A DNA stretch of 64,000 nt, taken from contig JALGPY010000013.1 in the NCBI GenBank assembly GCA_023055425.1, forward strand, positions 12,933,735 through 12,997,734, written 5' to 3'. Shown here in pieces: positions 42,025-52,559 of this stretch (its first letter is position 1; every line of letters starts with the position of its first letter). The position numbers were made by a program, and so were the translations under genes. The stretch comes from Linanthus parryae. Taxonomy: Eukaryota; Streptophyta; Magnoliopsida; Ericales; Polemoniaceae. Below the pieces are notes generated by a model. That model searched no databases, was not told the DNA's origin, and worked only from the letters and a program-made list of their open reading frames with translations.

Positions 42025-42602
42025 ATGGTCGGAGGTTCAAAACCTAATTTTGAGAAGAAGAGAAAGACAGTTGAAGATGAAGTTCAGACAATCAGTGGGG
42101 ACTCTAGCTCTAGGAATCCCAGTGCAGAAGCTATTGAAGAATTTCCTCCACCAAAGAAGAAGACTAAGAAGGATATGACACCATCTTCAAATAAAAAGAA
42201 CACAGAGAAGGCTGCTGCAGAAAATCAACCATCAACAGAGATCTCAAGTCCCAAGAAGTTGAAGAAAAAGAAGAAAGCCTCTCAAGCTGAAAAGGAAAAG
42301 AGGAGGTGACAGAGGAAGAACCAGAAGACAATGTGGAGAGAGCCTTGCAGATCTACTCAAAGAACACTGCTCCTGATGAATCCTGGTTCATCTCAAACAC
42401 TTCCAAAGGTCAGTGGTTGGATGGTTTTGCCTCTAGGAAAATTGCTTTTTGTAGCTTGATCAGTATGCCTATGTTGACTGGAATGAATCTGAATTGCATT
42501 ACCATTTTAAAGAAAATCTCTTTGTGGTTCATGCTAAACCCTCTTGAGCTAGCCTACCCAAGACTTACCGGATTCTTCTATCTCAACATGAAGCAACTTA
42601 AG
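42025..42602 (+). pseudogene. Sirevirus third ORF (envelope-like / plant transposon protein type), 5' segment
   Basis: Starts MVGGSKPNFEKKRKT and has a basic, nuclear-signal-like Lys/Pro-rich N-terminus (PPPKKKTKKD, KKLKKKKKASQ) up to a frame break at about 42307. The second frame (ERALQIYSKNTAPDESWFI..., ending FFYLNMKQLK) resembles the start of the globular domain found in plant proteins labelled envelope-like or putative plant transposon protein. It is cut at 42602 by the inner copia element; the rest resumes at 51113. Function in Sireviruses is unproven; the envelope label is historical. It is broken by a frameshift and by the insertion. Confidence 0.7.
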
Positions 42603-44035
42603 TGTTGGAATAGATGCCCTAGAGGCAATCTAGTTTAGTATGAATTTGTATATGGCTAGAAAATTCATTTATTATTTATTGGATATTTAATATAATGAAG
42701 TCCTTAGATTTACAATTGTGTTGTTTATCTTAAATATCCCTAGTCAAGTATAATGATTAAATGGGACAATCATCTATAGACTAGTATGGGGTTGGATTGA
42801 TATGGAGATATCACGATCCAACACATAGGTGTGCATTACGGAACGTTGCACTGGATTGACCCATCTCCGAGAAGGCTACATACACGTTATGTTGAGTCAC
42901 AAGCGCTTCTCGCGGTGCAATGGTATTGTCATCCTTAGACTTGAAGTCACTAGATACTCTAGTTGTGGATTATTATTATCTTGGTAGCGTTAAACGCTAC
43001 ACCGTAACTGGGTAGTTATAAAGGCGTGTACTGGATACAATAAGAAGCAAGCTTAGAGATCGTAGTGGACGTAGAGAGGATTTGCCCCTCCCACATAACG
43101 GGAGCAAATATCCTAGGCCACTCAAGGGATAGTGCTTATAGAATGTCTGGCCAGACTCAAATAAATCAATATAGGATATTGATGTTATTTGCACGAATAA
43201 GGCTATTCCCATGGATCGAGAAACTATGGATTGGATATACGAGTGTAACTTGTATGTCTCGTGTCCAATCCGGATATGGAGGCAAAGGGATGAGACAATT
43301 ACTTGTACAAAGGTTGTCAAGATGACTATTCTATTAGTTGGCTAGAATGGATGTTTTGCTAGAAACCGCTCCATATTAGCAAATAGTTGCTACCAACTAG
43401 ATAGAGCCTATGGGGTCACACACTATATAGAGTTGAACTAGATTTGAGAATTAATTAATTGGATTAATTAATTAGAAGGATCACTTTGCAAACCCTTGCA
43501 AACTTAGTAGGGACTAATTTGCAAGGAAGGGACTAAATTGAATTCTAGTTGGACTAGAATAAGTCCTTTAGGTAGTTAACAAGGAGTTGTTGGACTATAT
43601 AAAGGACCCTCCTTCCTTCCTTCCTCATAACTTATGCTCATTAGTGAACATAACAAGAGTGGGAGAGAACAAAAGGAGAGAGAGCAAGCAACAAGGAGGC
43701 CGACCCGACCCCCTTGCCGCCGCCCTCACCCCGTCGGCCAAAAAGAGGGCCGAAGCCCCTCTTTTGTCTCGTTTTGCGTGATTCCTTCATCCTCTTCCTG
43801 ATCCGGGCTAGAACCAAGGAGTTTGGGAGATCTAGGATCAACTCTAGGCGTGGATCAACTATAGAGAACGTGACATTATTCGCGTTTGAAGTCATCAAGG
43901 AGAACCCAAAGGTTTGTTTATGATTTCTAACCTTTACTATCGTTATGTCTCTAGACTTGTGATCCTTGGAGGGTTTTGCATGGTTTTATGTTTGATTATG
44001 CTTCCGTTGTGCGATCCATGAATCAAAACCCTACA
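42603..44035 (+). repeat. 5' LTR of inner copia C1
   Basis: TGTTGGAATAGATGCC...CAAAACCCTACA. TATATAAAG at 43596-43604. The antisense ORF at 42997-43320 and the sense ORF at 43714-43923 recur in all C1 LTRs and are not taken as genes. Confidence 0.97.
43596..43604 (+). promoter_or_regulatory. TATA box of inner copia 5' LTR
   Basis: TATATAAAG; conserved in the 3' LTR at 50669-50677 and in the copy at the window start. Confidence 0.6.
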
Positions 44036-44036
44036 G

Positions 44037-44050
44037 TGGTATCAGAGCCA
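44037..44050 (+). promoter_or_regulatory. Primer-binding site of inner copia C1
   Basis: TGGTATCAGAGCCA one base after the LTR, exact match to the plant initiator tRNA-Met 3' end. Confidence 0.95.
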
Positions 44051-45715
44051 CAGGTCATAGAGCATAAACGTGGTTTATGTGTTACGTTTTAGTTGTTTTA
44101 CACCTTAATTTGATTATTTATCGCGTAAAACAAGACAAATCAAGCATGGGATGCAATTTGTCAATAACTAATCATTACAAGATTTGCATTGGATGCATGA
44201 ATTGGTGAGTTTGAGAAATTTTAGGATCTTAGATCTAGGGTTTGGGCATCCTTGGGGAAGAAGGAGTTCTCCCAAAACAAGGAAACAACCAAACTTGGGC
44301 ACCAAGCAAGGGAGTTGTTTTGGAAACAACTCCCATAAGGAGGTTCGGCCCCCCTAGGGACAGCCCCCTTGCTTGCCGCCCAAGCTTGGCCGCCCTAAGG
44401 GGCCGGGCGGCCCTAACCCGCGGGCCTAGCTTGCGGGTTTTGGGCCGGGCCGGCCCTAGGGCCTTATGGTTCACTTTATTGGGCCCGGGCAATTGGATTG
44501 TTGGGCCCATGGACCATTTTAACCCTAGAAATCCTAAAATCAATTAAAATTGACCAAGCGCGTTAAAATTGGATTTTAACTGTTTATGTGCAAATCGCAT
44601 GGTGATTGGATATGGCCTTAGGATGTGGTTTGATGTGGATGTTTAATTTTGTGGTTTGGTTTTACGGCCTGCGAGCTGATCAATTAATTGTAATAATTAA
44701 TTAGGGTTTTATGGCCTGCGTGCCATTTTTTTTCTCAACTTGTGAGATTTATTTTATTTAGTATAGATATTAGCTAGTGCTAGATAAAGTAGATTGTTAG
44801 CCAAGATTGGAGAAAAGAAGCCCAAAGCCAAAGAAGCCACAAAAGATGGAGCATGGAGCATGGAGCAATCCACAAGACTATGAAGGATGGACCAAAAGAT
44901 CAAGACGCATGGAGATGTGTTTGCTTTAGGGTTCATAGATAATTCCATTGGCTTGGAATTATCTTAGTCTAGAAAAGGCCATATCCACATCACGTTTAAT
45001 TTTCAGTTTTGTGGTTGTTTATTTATTGTCTTATTATTTGTGTGGTTGGTGTATGGATGATGCATGCAATTAGGATAATAAGATAATTAGACAACCTGGA
45101 TCTATTATTTGGAGTTGTGCCCAAACTCAAATAGATAGATTAGTTGATAATGATCAACAAAAACAATTAAAGAATTGAATTTAAAATCCCTCAAAATTCA
45201 AATATTGTGTTCTTGCCTTCTCGTTATTTAAACACTCATTATCATCATTATTTACCAAGCTCGTGCGTGCCAAAGCATGGCGACTTGGTTCATAATGATG
45301 GAATGCGATGGCACGTAACAATGTGCAATTGTTTAGATAAGAGGTTGAACACAACTAGGCTATTAATTTGATTAAGAAACCTAGAGGCAATCAATTGGGA
45401 TTATCCATAAGGATGGATAAATAAGGAGTTATTTTCCCGATTGAACCAAGAGTTGCATATGGGATGCAATTGGAAATTGTTCCTACCTAAAGTAGTCAAA
45501 TTATGGGTGACTTGCCAAAGTAAGCTCATAAGGAGATGAAAGATGGATCTTGGCCCACTAGAAAATATAAGGATATCTTCCGCATTAATATCTTGAGGGT
45601 TATTAATCCGTAGAAAAATAGTGGGAGCTATATTTAATAAACTAGCCATTATTAAATATAGTCAAAAATTCACAAATACTAAAACTTGCGTATTTTCCTT
45701 TTTGTAGAATTCCAA
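44051..45715 (+). other. Leader of inner copia C1, with GC-rich block
   Basis: Matches 615-2283 in reverse. The GC-rich block is at about 44340-44480 and contains the palindromic word CCCGCGGG and many GGCC/CCGG steps. The ORFs across it (44235-44547, both strands) change length between copies, so they are not conserved proteins. Confidence 0.7.
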
Positions 45716-47266
45716 ATGGCAAACAACTCATCGAGTTCACAACATTCCCTACGATCTGTCCTTGAGAAGGACAAGCTCTCTGGAACCAACTTTCTTGATT
45801 GGTACAGAAACTTGAGAATTGTTCTTAAGCAAGAGAAGAAACTGTACGCAATAGAGGAGCATGTTCCAGAAGGTCTAGAGAACCAAACACCTGCTGCCTT
45901 AAAGGCGTATCAAAAGCGTGTTGATGACGCTAATGATGCGGCCTGCCTTATGCTTTGCACCATGACTTCTGAGCTTCAGAAGCAACACGAAAACATGAAT
46001 GATGTCGATATGATCGAACATCTAAAGCAGCTCTTCCAAGAGCAGGCGAGGGTAGAGAGGTATGAGGTCTCAAAGGCACTGTTCAAATGTCATCTGGCAT
46101 AAGGGAACCCGGTGGGACCCCATGTACTCCGAATGATCGGGTACTTGGAGAATCTCGCCCGACTGGGGTTCCCGGTCGGCCAAGAGTTGGCAACCGATCT
46201 CGTGTTGCAATCGTTGCCTGAGAGTTATGGACAGTTCATTATGAACTATAACATGAACGAGATCGTTAAACCACAGCCAGATTTGCTCAACATGTTGAGG
46301 ACGGCTGAACAGAGCATCAACAAGGGTAAGGGCAAGGCCATTATGATGGTGCAGAAAGGAAAGGGCAAAAGGTTTGCCTCTTCCTCCAAGGGCAAAGGCA
46401 AGTCAGTTGCCAAGTCCAAGGAACCTGTTCTTAAGCCTGTTGGTGGCATTGCCAAGGCCGTGACTAAGGGTGAGTGTCACTACTGCAGTCAGCCTGGACA
46501 CTGGAGGAGGAACTGCCCAAAATATCTGGAGGACAAGAGGCTTGGAATAGTGATTCCACCACCACCAGGTATTTTTGTTGTGGATGTCAATTTAACTGTC
46601 TCTTCATCATGGGTATTAGATACTGGATGTGGATCTCATATTTGTCGAAATATGCAGGATCTAAAGAGAAGTAAAAGATTGGCTAAAGGGGAGGTAGATC
46701 TGCGCGTTGGGAATGGAGCAAAGGTTGCTGCGTTGGCCATAGGCGTGTGCGAGCTATCTCTGCCTTCAGGATTAGTTTTAGAATTAAATAATTGCTATTT
46801 TGTGCCTGCTATGAGCAGAAACATTATTTCTATTTCTTGTTTGGACAAGGATGGTTTTATTATTTCAATAAAGAACAATTGTTGTTCCTTTTATTTAAAT
46901 AATATTCACTATTTTAGTGCGCAATTATTTAATGGACTTTATGTCCTTGATCTAAGCAATCCTGTCTACAACATTAATACCAAGCGAATTAAAATAAATG
47001 ATTTAAATCATGCTTATCTATGGCACTGTCGTTTAGGCCACATAAATGAGAAACGTGTATCTAGAATCCATAAGGATGGATTGCTAGACTCATTTGATTT
47101 TGAATCATATGAGACATGTGAGGCTTGTTTATTTGGAAAAATGACAAAGTCCCCTTTCAATAAGAAAGGTGAGAGGACTAGTGAGCAATTGGCACTCATA
47201 CATACCGATGTGTGTGGGCCATTTGCCACGCCTGCCAGGGGTGGTTATGTCTACTTCATTTACTGA
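45716..47266 (+). pseudogene. Copia C1 gag and start of pol (capsid, zinc knuckle, protease, pre-integrase), one internal stop
   Basis: ATG at 45716 (MANNSSSSQHSL) is chosen because the sister copy has the same start; an in-frame ATG 30 bp upstream is less conserved. The frame is open to 47266 except for TAA at 46100-46102; the sister copy at 226-240 has a Glu codon there. Order: Gag capsid; Lys/Gly/Ser-rich linker; CCHC knuckle CHYCSQPGHWRRNC (46475-46516); protease WVLDTGCGSH with DTG at 46619-46627; GAG_pre-integrase (LWHCRLGHINEKRV, CEACLFGKMTKSPF); start of integrase with its first Asp in HTDVCGPF (47207). A small deletion after GGYVYFI (about 47258) shifts the frame. Copia elements make Gag and Pol from one frame, so both lesions are disabling. 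Confidence 0.92.
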
Positions 47267-47267
47267 T

Positions 47268-49604
47268 GATTACAGTAGATATGGATTTGTGTACCTTATG
47301 AGGGCAAAATCCGAATCCTTTGAAGTGTTCAAATAATTCAAGAATGAAGTAGAAAAGCAACTTGGCAAAAGTATAAAGGCTCTACGATCGGATCGTGGAG
47401 GAGAATACTTAAGCCAAGAGTTTGACGACTATCTTAGAGAGTGTGGGATCGTGTCCCAACTCACTCCACCCGGAACACCACAGTGGAATGGCGCGTCCGA
47501 GAGGAGGAATCGAACCTTATTGGATATGGTTCGATCTATGATGTGTCAAACCGATCTTCCATTATCATTTTGGGGCTACGCTCTATTAAGTGCAGCTTTC
47601 ACCGTTAACCGTGTTCCATCTAAATCAGTCATGAAGACACCATATGAGATGTGGAGTGGGAGGCGTCCCACACTGTCGTTCATGAGGATTTGGGGCTGCG
47701 ATGTCTATGTAAAACGTTTACAATCAGACAAGCTAGGGCCTAAATCGGATAAGTGTAAATTTGTGGGGTACCCTAAGGAAACTAAGGGTTATTACTTCTA
47801 CAATCCAACCGAGAACAAAGTGTTTGTTGCTCGGACGGGCGTGTTTCTAGAAAGAGAGTTTGTCTCTAAAGAAGCAAGTGGGAGGAATGTAGAACTTGAA
47901 GAGGTTCAAGAACCACAAATCACTGAACCGATTATGGAACATGAACAGGAACCACAAGCAGTTGTGGAGCCACCTGTTCAGGTAACACAAGAGCTTCGTA
48001 GATCTAGTAGAGTGCGCTAGGAACCTGAGAGGTATGGGCTTCTCGTGACCGATTCCGGTGACACGATGCTCATAGATGATGAGCCTACTACCTATGAGGA
48101 GGCCATGAGTGGCCCAGACTCGCAGAAGTGGCTGGAAGCCATGAGATCCGAGATGGAATCCATGTATACCAACAAAGTATGGACTTTGGTGGAACCACCC
48201 GATGGGGCGCGGCCCATAGGGTGCAAGTGGGTCTTCAAGAAGAAGATCGACATGGATGGTAATGTGATTACCTATAAGGGCCGATTGGTGGCTAAAGGAT
48301 TCAGACAGATTCATGGTATTGACTATGATGAAACCTTTTCACCAGTCGCAATGACCAAATCCATCCGAATCCTACTTGCGATTGCAGCATACCACGACTA
48401 TGAGATTTGGCAGATGGATGTCAAAACTGCATTCCTTTATGGGAATCTCCTCGAGGACGTGTATATGATACAGCCAGAGGGTTTTGAGGATCCAAAGCAA
48501 GCCAACAAAGTCTGTAAGCTGCAACGGTCCATTTATGGATTGAAGCAAGCTTCTAGGAGTTGGAATCGACGTTTTGATGAAGTGGTCAAAGAGTTTGGCT
48601 TCATCAGAAACGAAGATGAGTCTTGTGTCTACAAGAAGGTTAGTGGGAGCTCTCTAGCTTTTCTGGTCTTGTATGTAGATGACATACTACTCATTGGAAA
48701 CGACATTCCCATGCTGCAATCTGTGAAAGATTGGCTAGGAAAGTGTTTCTCAATGAAGGACTTAGGGGAAGCAGCCTATATACTTGGTATAAAGATCTAT
48801 AGAGATAGATCTAAGAGGTTGCTAGGCCTAAGTCAAAGTACATATATTGACAAGGTGTTGAAACGGTTCAACATGCAAGATTCCAAGAAGGGATTCTTGC
48901 CCATGTCACATGGAATCACTCTTTCGAAGAGTGGTTGTCCTTCCAATGAGATTGAGAAGGAACGCATGAGTAGGATCCCCTATGCCTCGGCCATAGGATC
49001 TATCATGTATGCCATGTTATGTACTAGACCAGATGTGTCATATGCCTTGAGTATGACAAGCAAATACCAATCCAATCCAGGTGAGAGTCACTGGATTGCA
49101 GTCAAGAACATCCTAAAGTACTTGAGAAGAACTAAGGATGCTTTCTTGATATTTGGCGGTGAGGAAGAGTTGCGTGTAAGGGGTTACACTGATGCAAGCT
49201 TCCAAACCGACAGAGATGACTTTAGATCACAATCGGGATATGTGTTTTGCCTGAATGGAGCAGCGGTGAGCTGGAAGAGTTCCAAGCAAGAGACGGTAGC
49301 TGATTCTACAACAGAGGCTGAGTACATTGCTGCAAATGGCGCAGCAAAGGAGGCTGTTTGGATCAGAAAGTTTGTTTCTGAACTTGGTGTGGTCCCTAGC
49401 ATTGCGGATCCAGTGGAGTTGTTTTGTGACAACACTGGGGCGATCGCGCAATCAAAGGAACCAAGATCGCACCAGAAGTCCAAACACGTGCTCAGGAAGT
49501 TTCATCTGATTCGAGATATTATCGATAGAGGAGACGTTCGGATATGCAAGATTCCTACAGATGATAATCTGTCAGACCCGCTTACGAAGCCTCTCACGCA
49601 GTAA
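47268..49604 (+). pseudogene. Copia C1 pol, remainder (integrase, reverse transcriptase, RNase H), two internal stops
   Basis: One frame from 47268 to TAA 49602-49604, broken by TAA at 47334-47336 and TAG at 48018-48020. Integrase: DDYSRYGFVYLM, second catalytic Asp in LRSDRGGEY (47391), Glu in NGASERRNRT (47499). Linker rich in Glu/Pro/Val (47880-48010). RT: CKWVFKKKIDMDGNV, WQMDVKTAFLYGN, YGLKQASRSWNRRF, LYVDDILLIGND (YVDD at 48672-48683). RNase H: GYTDASFQTDRDD (Asp at 49191), STTEAEYIAANGAAKEAVW (Glu pair at 49314-49322) and KHVLRKFHLIRD near the end. RT and RNase H themselves look intact, so inactivation is recent. The lineage within copia (Tork/TAR-like) is a guess. Confidence 0.93.
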
Positions 49605-49675
49605 AAGCATGACGGGCACACTAGGAGTATGGGCATACGAGATGCGCCAGATTGGCTCTAGTGCAAGTGGGAGAC
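49605..49675 (+). promoter_or_regulatory. 3' UTR and polypurine tract of inner copia C1
   Basis: 71 bp from the pol stop to the LTR; the tract AAGTGGGAGA (49665-49674) directly precedes TGTTGG, the usual copia arrangement. Confidence 0.88.
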
Positions 49676-51107
49676 TGTTGGAATAGATGCCCTAGAGGCA
49701 ATCTAGTTTAGTATGAATTTGTATATGGCTAGAAAATTCATTTATTATTTATTGGATATTTAATATAATGAAGTCCTTAGATTTACAATTGTGTTGTTTA
49801 TCTTAAATATCCCTAGTCAAGTATAATGATTAAATGGGACAATCATCTATAGACTAGTATGGGGTTGGATTGATATGGAGATATCACGATCCAACACATA
49901 GGTGTGCATTACGTATTGTTGCACTGGATTGACCCATCTCCGAGAAGGCTACATACACGTTATGTTGAGTCACAAGCGCTTCTCGCGGTGCAATGGTATT
50001 GTCATCCTTAGACTTGAAGTCACTAGATACTCTAGTTGTGGATTATTGTGATCTTGGTAGCGTTAAACGCTACACCGTAACTGGGTAGTTATAAAGGCGT
50101 GTACTGGATACAATAAGAAGCAAGCTTAGAGATCGTAGTGGACGTAGAGAGGATTTGCCCCTCGCACATAACGGGAGCAAATATCCTAGGCCACTCGAGG
50201 GATAGTGCTTATAGAATGTCTGGCCAGACTCAAATAAATCAATATAGGATATTGATGTTATTTGCACGAATAAGGCTATTCCCATGGATCGAGAAACTAT
50301 GGATTGGATATACGAGTGTGACTTGTATGTCTCGTGTCCAATTCGGATATGGAGGCAAAGGGATGAGACAATTACTTGTACAAAGGTTGTCAAGATGACT
50401 ATTCTATTAGTTGGCTAGAATGGATGTTTTGCTAGAAACCGCTCCATATTAGCAAATAGTTGCTACCAACTAGATAGAGCCTATGGGGTCACACGCTATA
50501 TAGAGTTGAACTAGATTTGGGAATTAATTAATTGGATTAATTAATTAGAAGGATCACTTTGCAAACCCTTGCAAACTTAGTAGGGACTAATTTGCAAGGA
50601 AGGGACTAAATTGAATTCTAGTTGGACTAGAATAAGTCCTTTAGGTAGTTAACAAGGAGTTGTTGGACTATATAAAGGACCCTCCTTCCTTCCTTCCTCA
50701 TAACTTATGCTCATTAGTGAACATAACAAGAGTGGGAGAGAACTAAAGGAGAGAGAGCAAGCAACAAGGAGCCCGACGCCGCCCCTTGCCGCCGCCCTCG
50801 TCCCCGTCGGCCAAAAGAGGCCGAAGCCCTCTTTTGGGTCTCGTTTTGCGTGATTTCTTCTTCCTCTTCCTATTCCGGGCTAGCACCAAGGAGTTTGGGA
50901 GATCTAGGATCAACTCTAGGCGTGGATCAACTATAGAGAACGTGACATTATTCGCGTTTGAAGTCATCAAGGAGAACCCAAAGGTGTGTTTATGATTTCT
51001 AACCTTTACTATCGTTATGTCTCTAGACTTGTGATCCTTGGAGGGTTTTGCATGGTTTTATGTTTGATTATTCTTCCGTTGTGCGATCCATGAATCAAAA
51101 CCCTACA
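49676..51107 (+). repeat. 3' LTR of inner copia C1
   Basis: 1432 bp, TGTTGGAATAG...CCCTACA. Differs from the 5' LTR most at 50775-50875 (GC-rich patch with substitutions and indels) and at 49915 (CGTATTGTTG against CGGAACGTTG). Confidence 0.96.
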
Positions 51108-51112
51108 TTAAG

Positions 51113-52226
51113 AACTCTCCACACTTATCAAGACTAGAGTTGTTGGTGTTACTATGGAATTGGATCATGCTGAGTTTGCATCTGTCCTAGGTTGTCCTAA
51201 GAGGTATGACACACAGAACCATCCTCCCAAAAATGAAGTTTTGAAGTTGTCCAGAGAAGAATTCTTTCTACCCAATGTTCCTGCCTCATCCAAACAGTTA
51301 ACACACTTTGTGTTAAATGTTGAAGCCAAAGTTTTATTCACTATCTTGATGAGATGTATCTTTCCAAGGGAACATTCCAAGGAGTTGGTCACTGAGAGAG
51401 TGCTATACATTATGTATTTGATTATGCATGGATATTACATTGATCTTCAGAAGCATGTAATGGAACACATGTTGTTTAACCAAACAGATCAGAGAAAGCA
51501 TCATTGCCTTATGCAAACTTTCTCACTCTATTCTTCCAACACTTTGAAATTCCAACTGCTGGTGAAGAGTCTATCACTTCTGGAATTGGTATGCTAAAAG
51601 AGAAAGCTTTTGAGAATATTGGAGTAGTAAAAACCAAGGCAAAAATTTAGCAGTTGTATTCAGATTTGACAGAAGAAGAGCAGAATGCAAAGAAATTTCT
51701 TAAGCCCAAAGCCTTGACTCCTACTTCAAGCCAGACCTCTCAGCCTCCTGATTTGTCTTCAATCCTTCAGAGACTTGATGGTCTAGAGATGGACAATAGT
51801 GAAATCAAAGAGAATCAACATGGGTTTGAGAATGATCTAAAATAGGTAAAATACATGGTGGAAACCATCTTTAGAAGCATGACTGTGTTTGATGTCCCTG
51901 AGGATGAAGAAGGTGCCAAGAAAGATGGTTCTGAAAAGAACTTTCCCAGTGAAAACTCCAATCAGGAAGAGGCTTCTCAAGTCAAGGATAAAGGAAAGCA
52001 TTTGGTAGTTTAACAAGCTGCTCAAGAAGGAAATGAAGTAGACAGTCCTGATTCAGATGCATTGTTGATAAATTTGAAGAAGAATAAGAAGAAGAAAAAA
52101 TCTCCAAAGAATGCTACTAAAGACGAGACTGAAGAAGAGACTGCTGGTGTGAATGAAGAGGAACAAGAAGAACAGCACAATGATGAAGACAGTGAGGACG
52201 AGGAAGGAGATCAGGATGGAGATTAA
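51113..52226 (+). pseudogene. Sirevirus third ORF, 3' segment
   Basis: Continues after the inner element, one frame off: ELSTLIKTRVVGVTMELD, FASVLGCPKRYD, FVLNVEAKVLFTILMRC, VTERVLYIMYLIMHGYYIDL. This follows the pattern of the plant envelope-like/transposon-protein domain (a strand, an LG(I/C)P-like turn, then helices). Further breaks occur near 51597, 51843 and 52012. The C-terminal part (51654-52226) is a coiled-coil-like QRLDGLEMDNSEIKENQ followed by a long acidic tail (DETEEETAGVNEEEQEEQ) ending in TAA at 52224-52226. No transmembrane helix or signal peptide was noticed, which argues against a true envelope. Confidence 0.65.
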
Positions 52227-52337
52227 GACCAAACCCCTTAAATTCCTGCCTATTCTTTCTCTCCCACTTATCTTTTTAAGTTTTCTTTTCAAAATTTTCC
52301 AGACACTGATCCAACATCTTCTCATTCTTTTTTATGT

Positions 52338-52350
52338 CAAAAAGGGGGAG
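52338..52350 (+). promoter_or_regulatory. Internal polypurine-like motif of Sirevirus
   Basis: CAAAAAGGGGGAG about 210 bp upstream of the LTR. Such extra purine tracts after the last ORF are common in Sireviruses and might be secondary plus-strand start sites. Confidence 0.55.
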
Positions 52351-52548
52351 AAATCTTAGGTTGTTTTTATTTCTGTTTAAGTAACCTATCTTTTGGTCAG
52401 TAGGACTATCTGCAACTTATTTGTTTTTTCTGCTTAAGTTTATTAATAATTTGGATCTTTTGGAATTTATGTGGAACTAATACTTGTGTTGTATGCTAAT
52501 TAGTATTTTTTTACAGAAACTAAGCGCAAACATATTAAGGTTTTGTCT

Positions 52549-52559
52549 TAGGGGGAGGT
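52549..52559 (+). promoter_or_regulatory. Polypurine tract of Sirevirus
   Basis: TAGGGGGAGGT immediately before the 3' LTR (52560). Confidence 0.75.

Larger units (their letters stand above)
42603..51107 (+). mobile_element. Full-length Ty1/copia element, family C1, nested in Sirevirus ORF3
   Basis: LTRs 42603-44035 and 49676-51107 (1433 and 1432 bp), primer-binding site, 1.7-kb leader, gag-pol and polypurine tract. Target duplication TTAAG at 42598-42602 and 51108-51112 is perfect. By eye the LTRs differ at roughly two dozen scattered sites plus a GC-rich patch, so the insertion is fairly young and certainly younger than its Sirevirus host. All copia domains are present in order, but three stops and one frameshift disable it. 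A sister copy lies inverted at the window start. Confidence 0.97.

Noticed and set aside
44235..44547. About 100-codon ORFs on both strands in the copia leader
   Set aside because: They result from few stop codons in the GC-rich block; the other copy at 1783-2085 has different lengths and frames.
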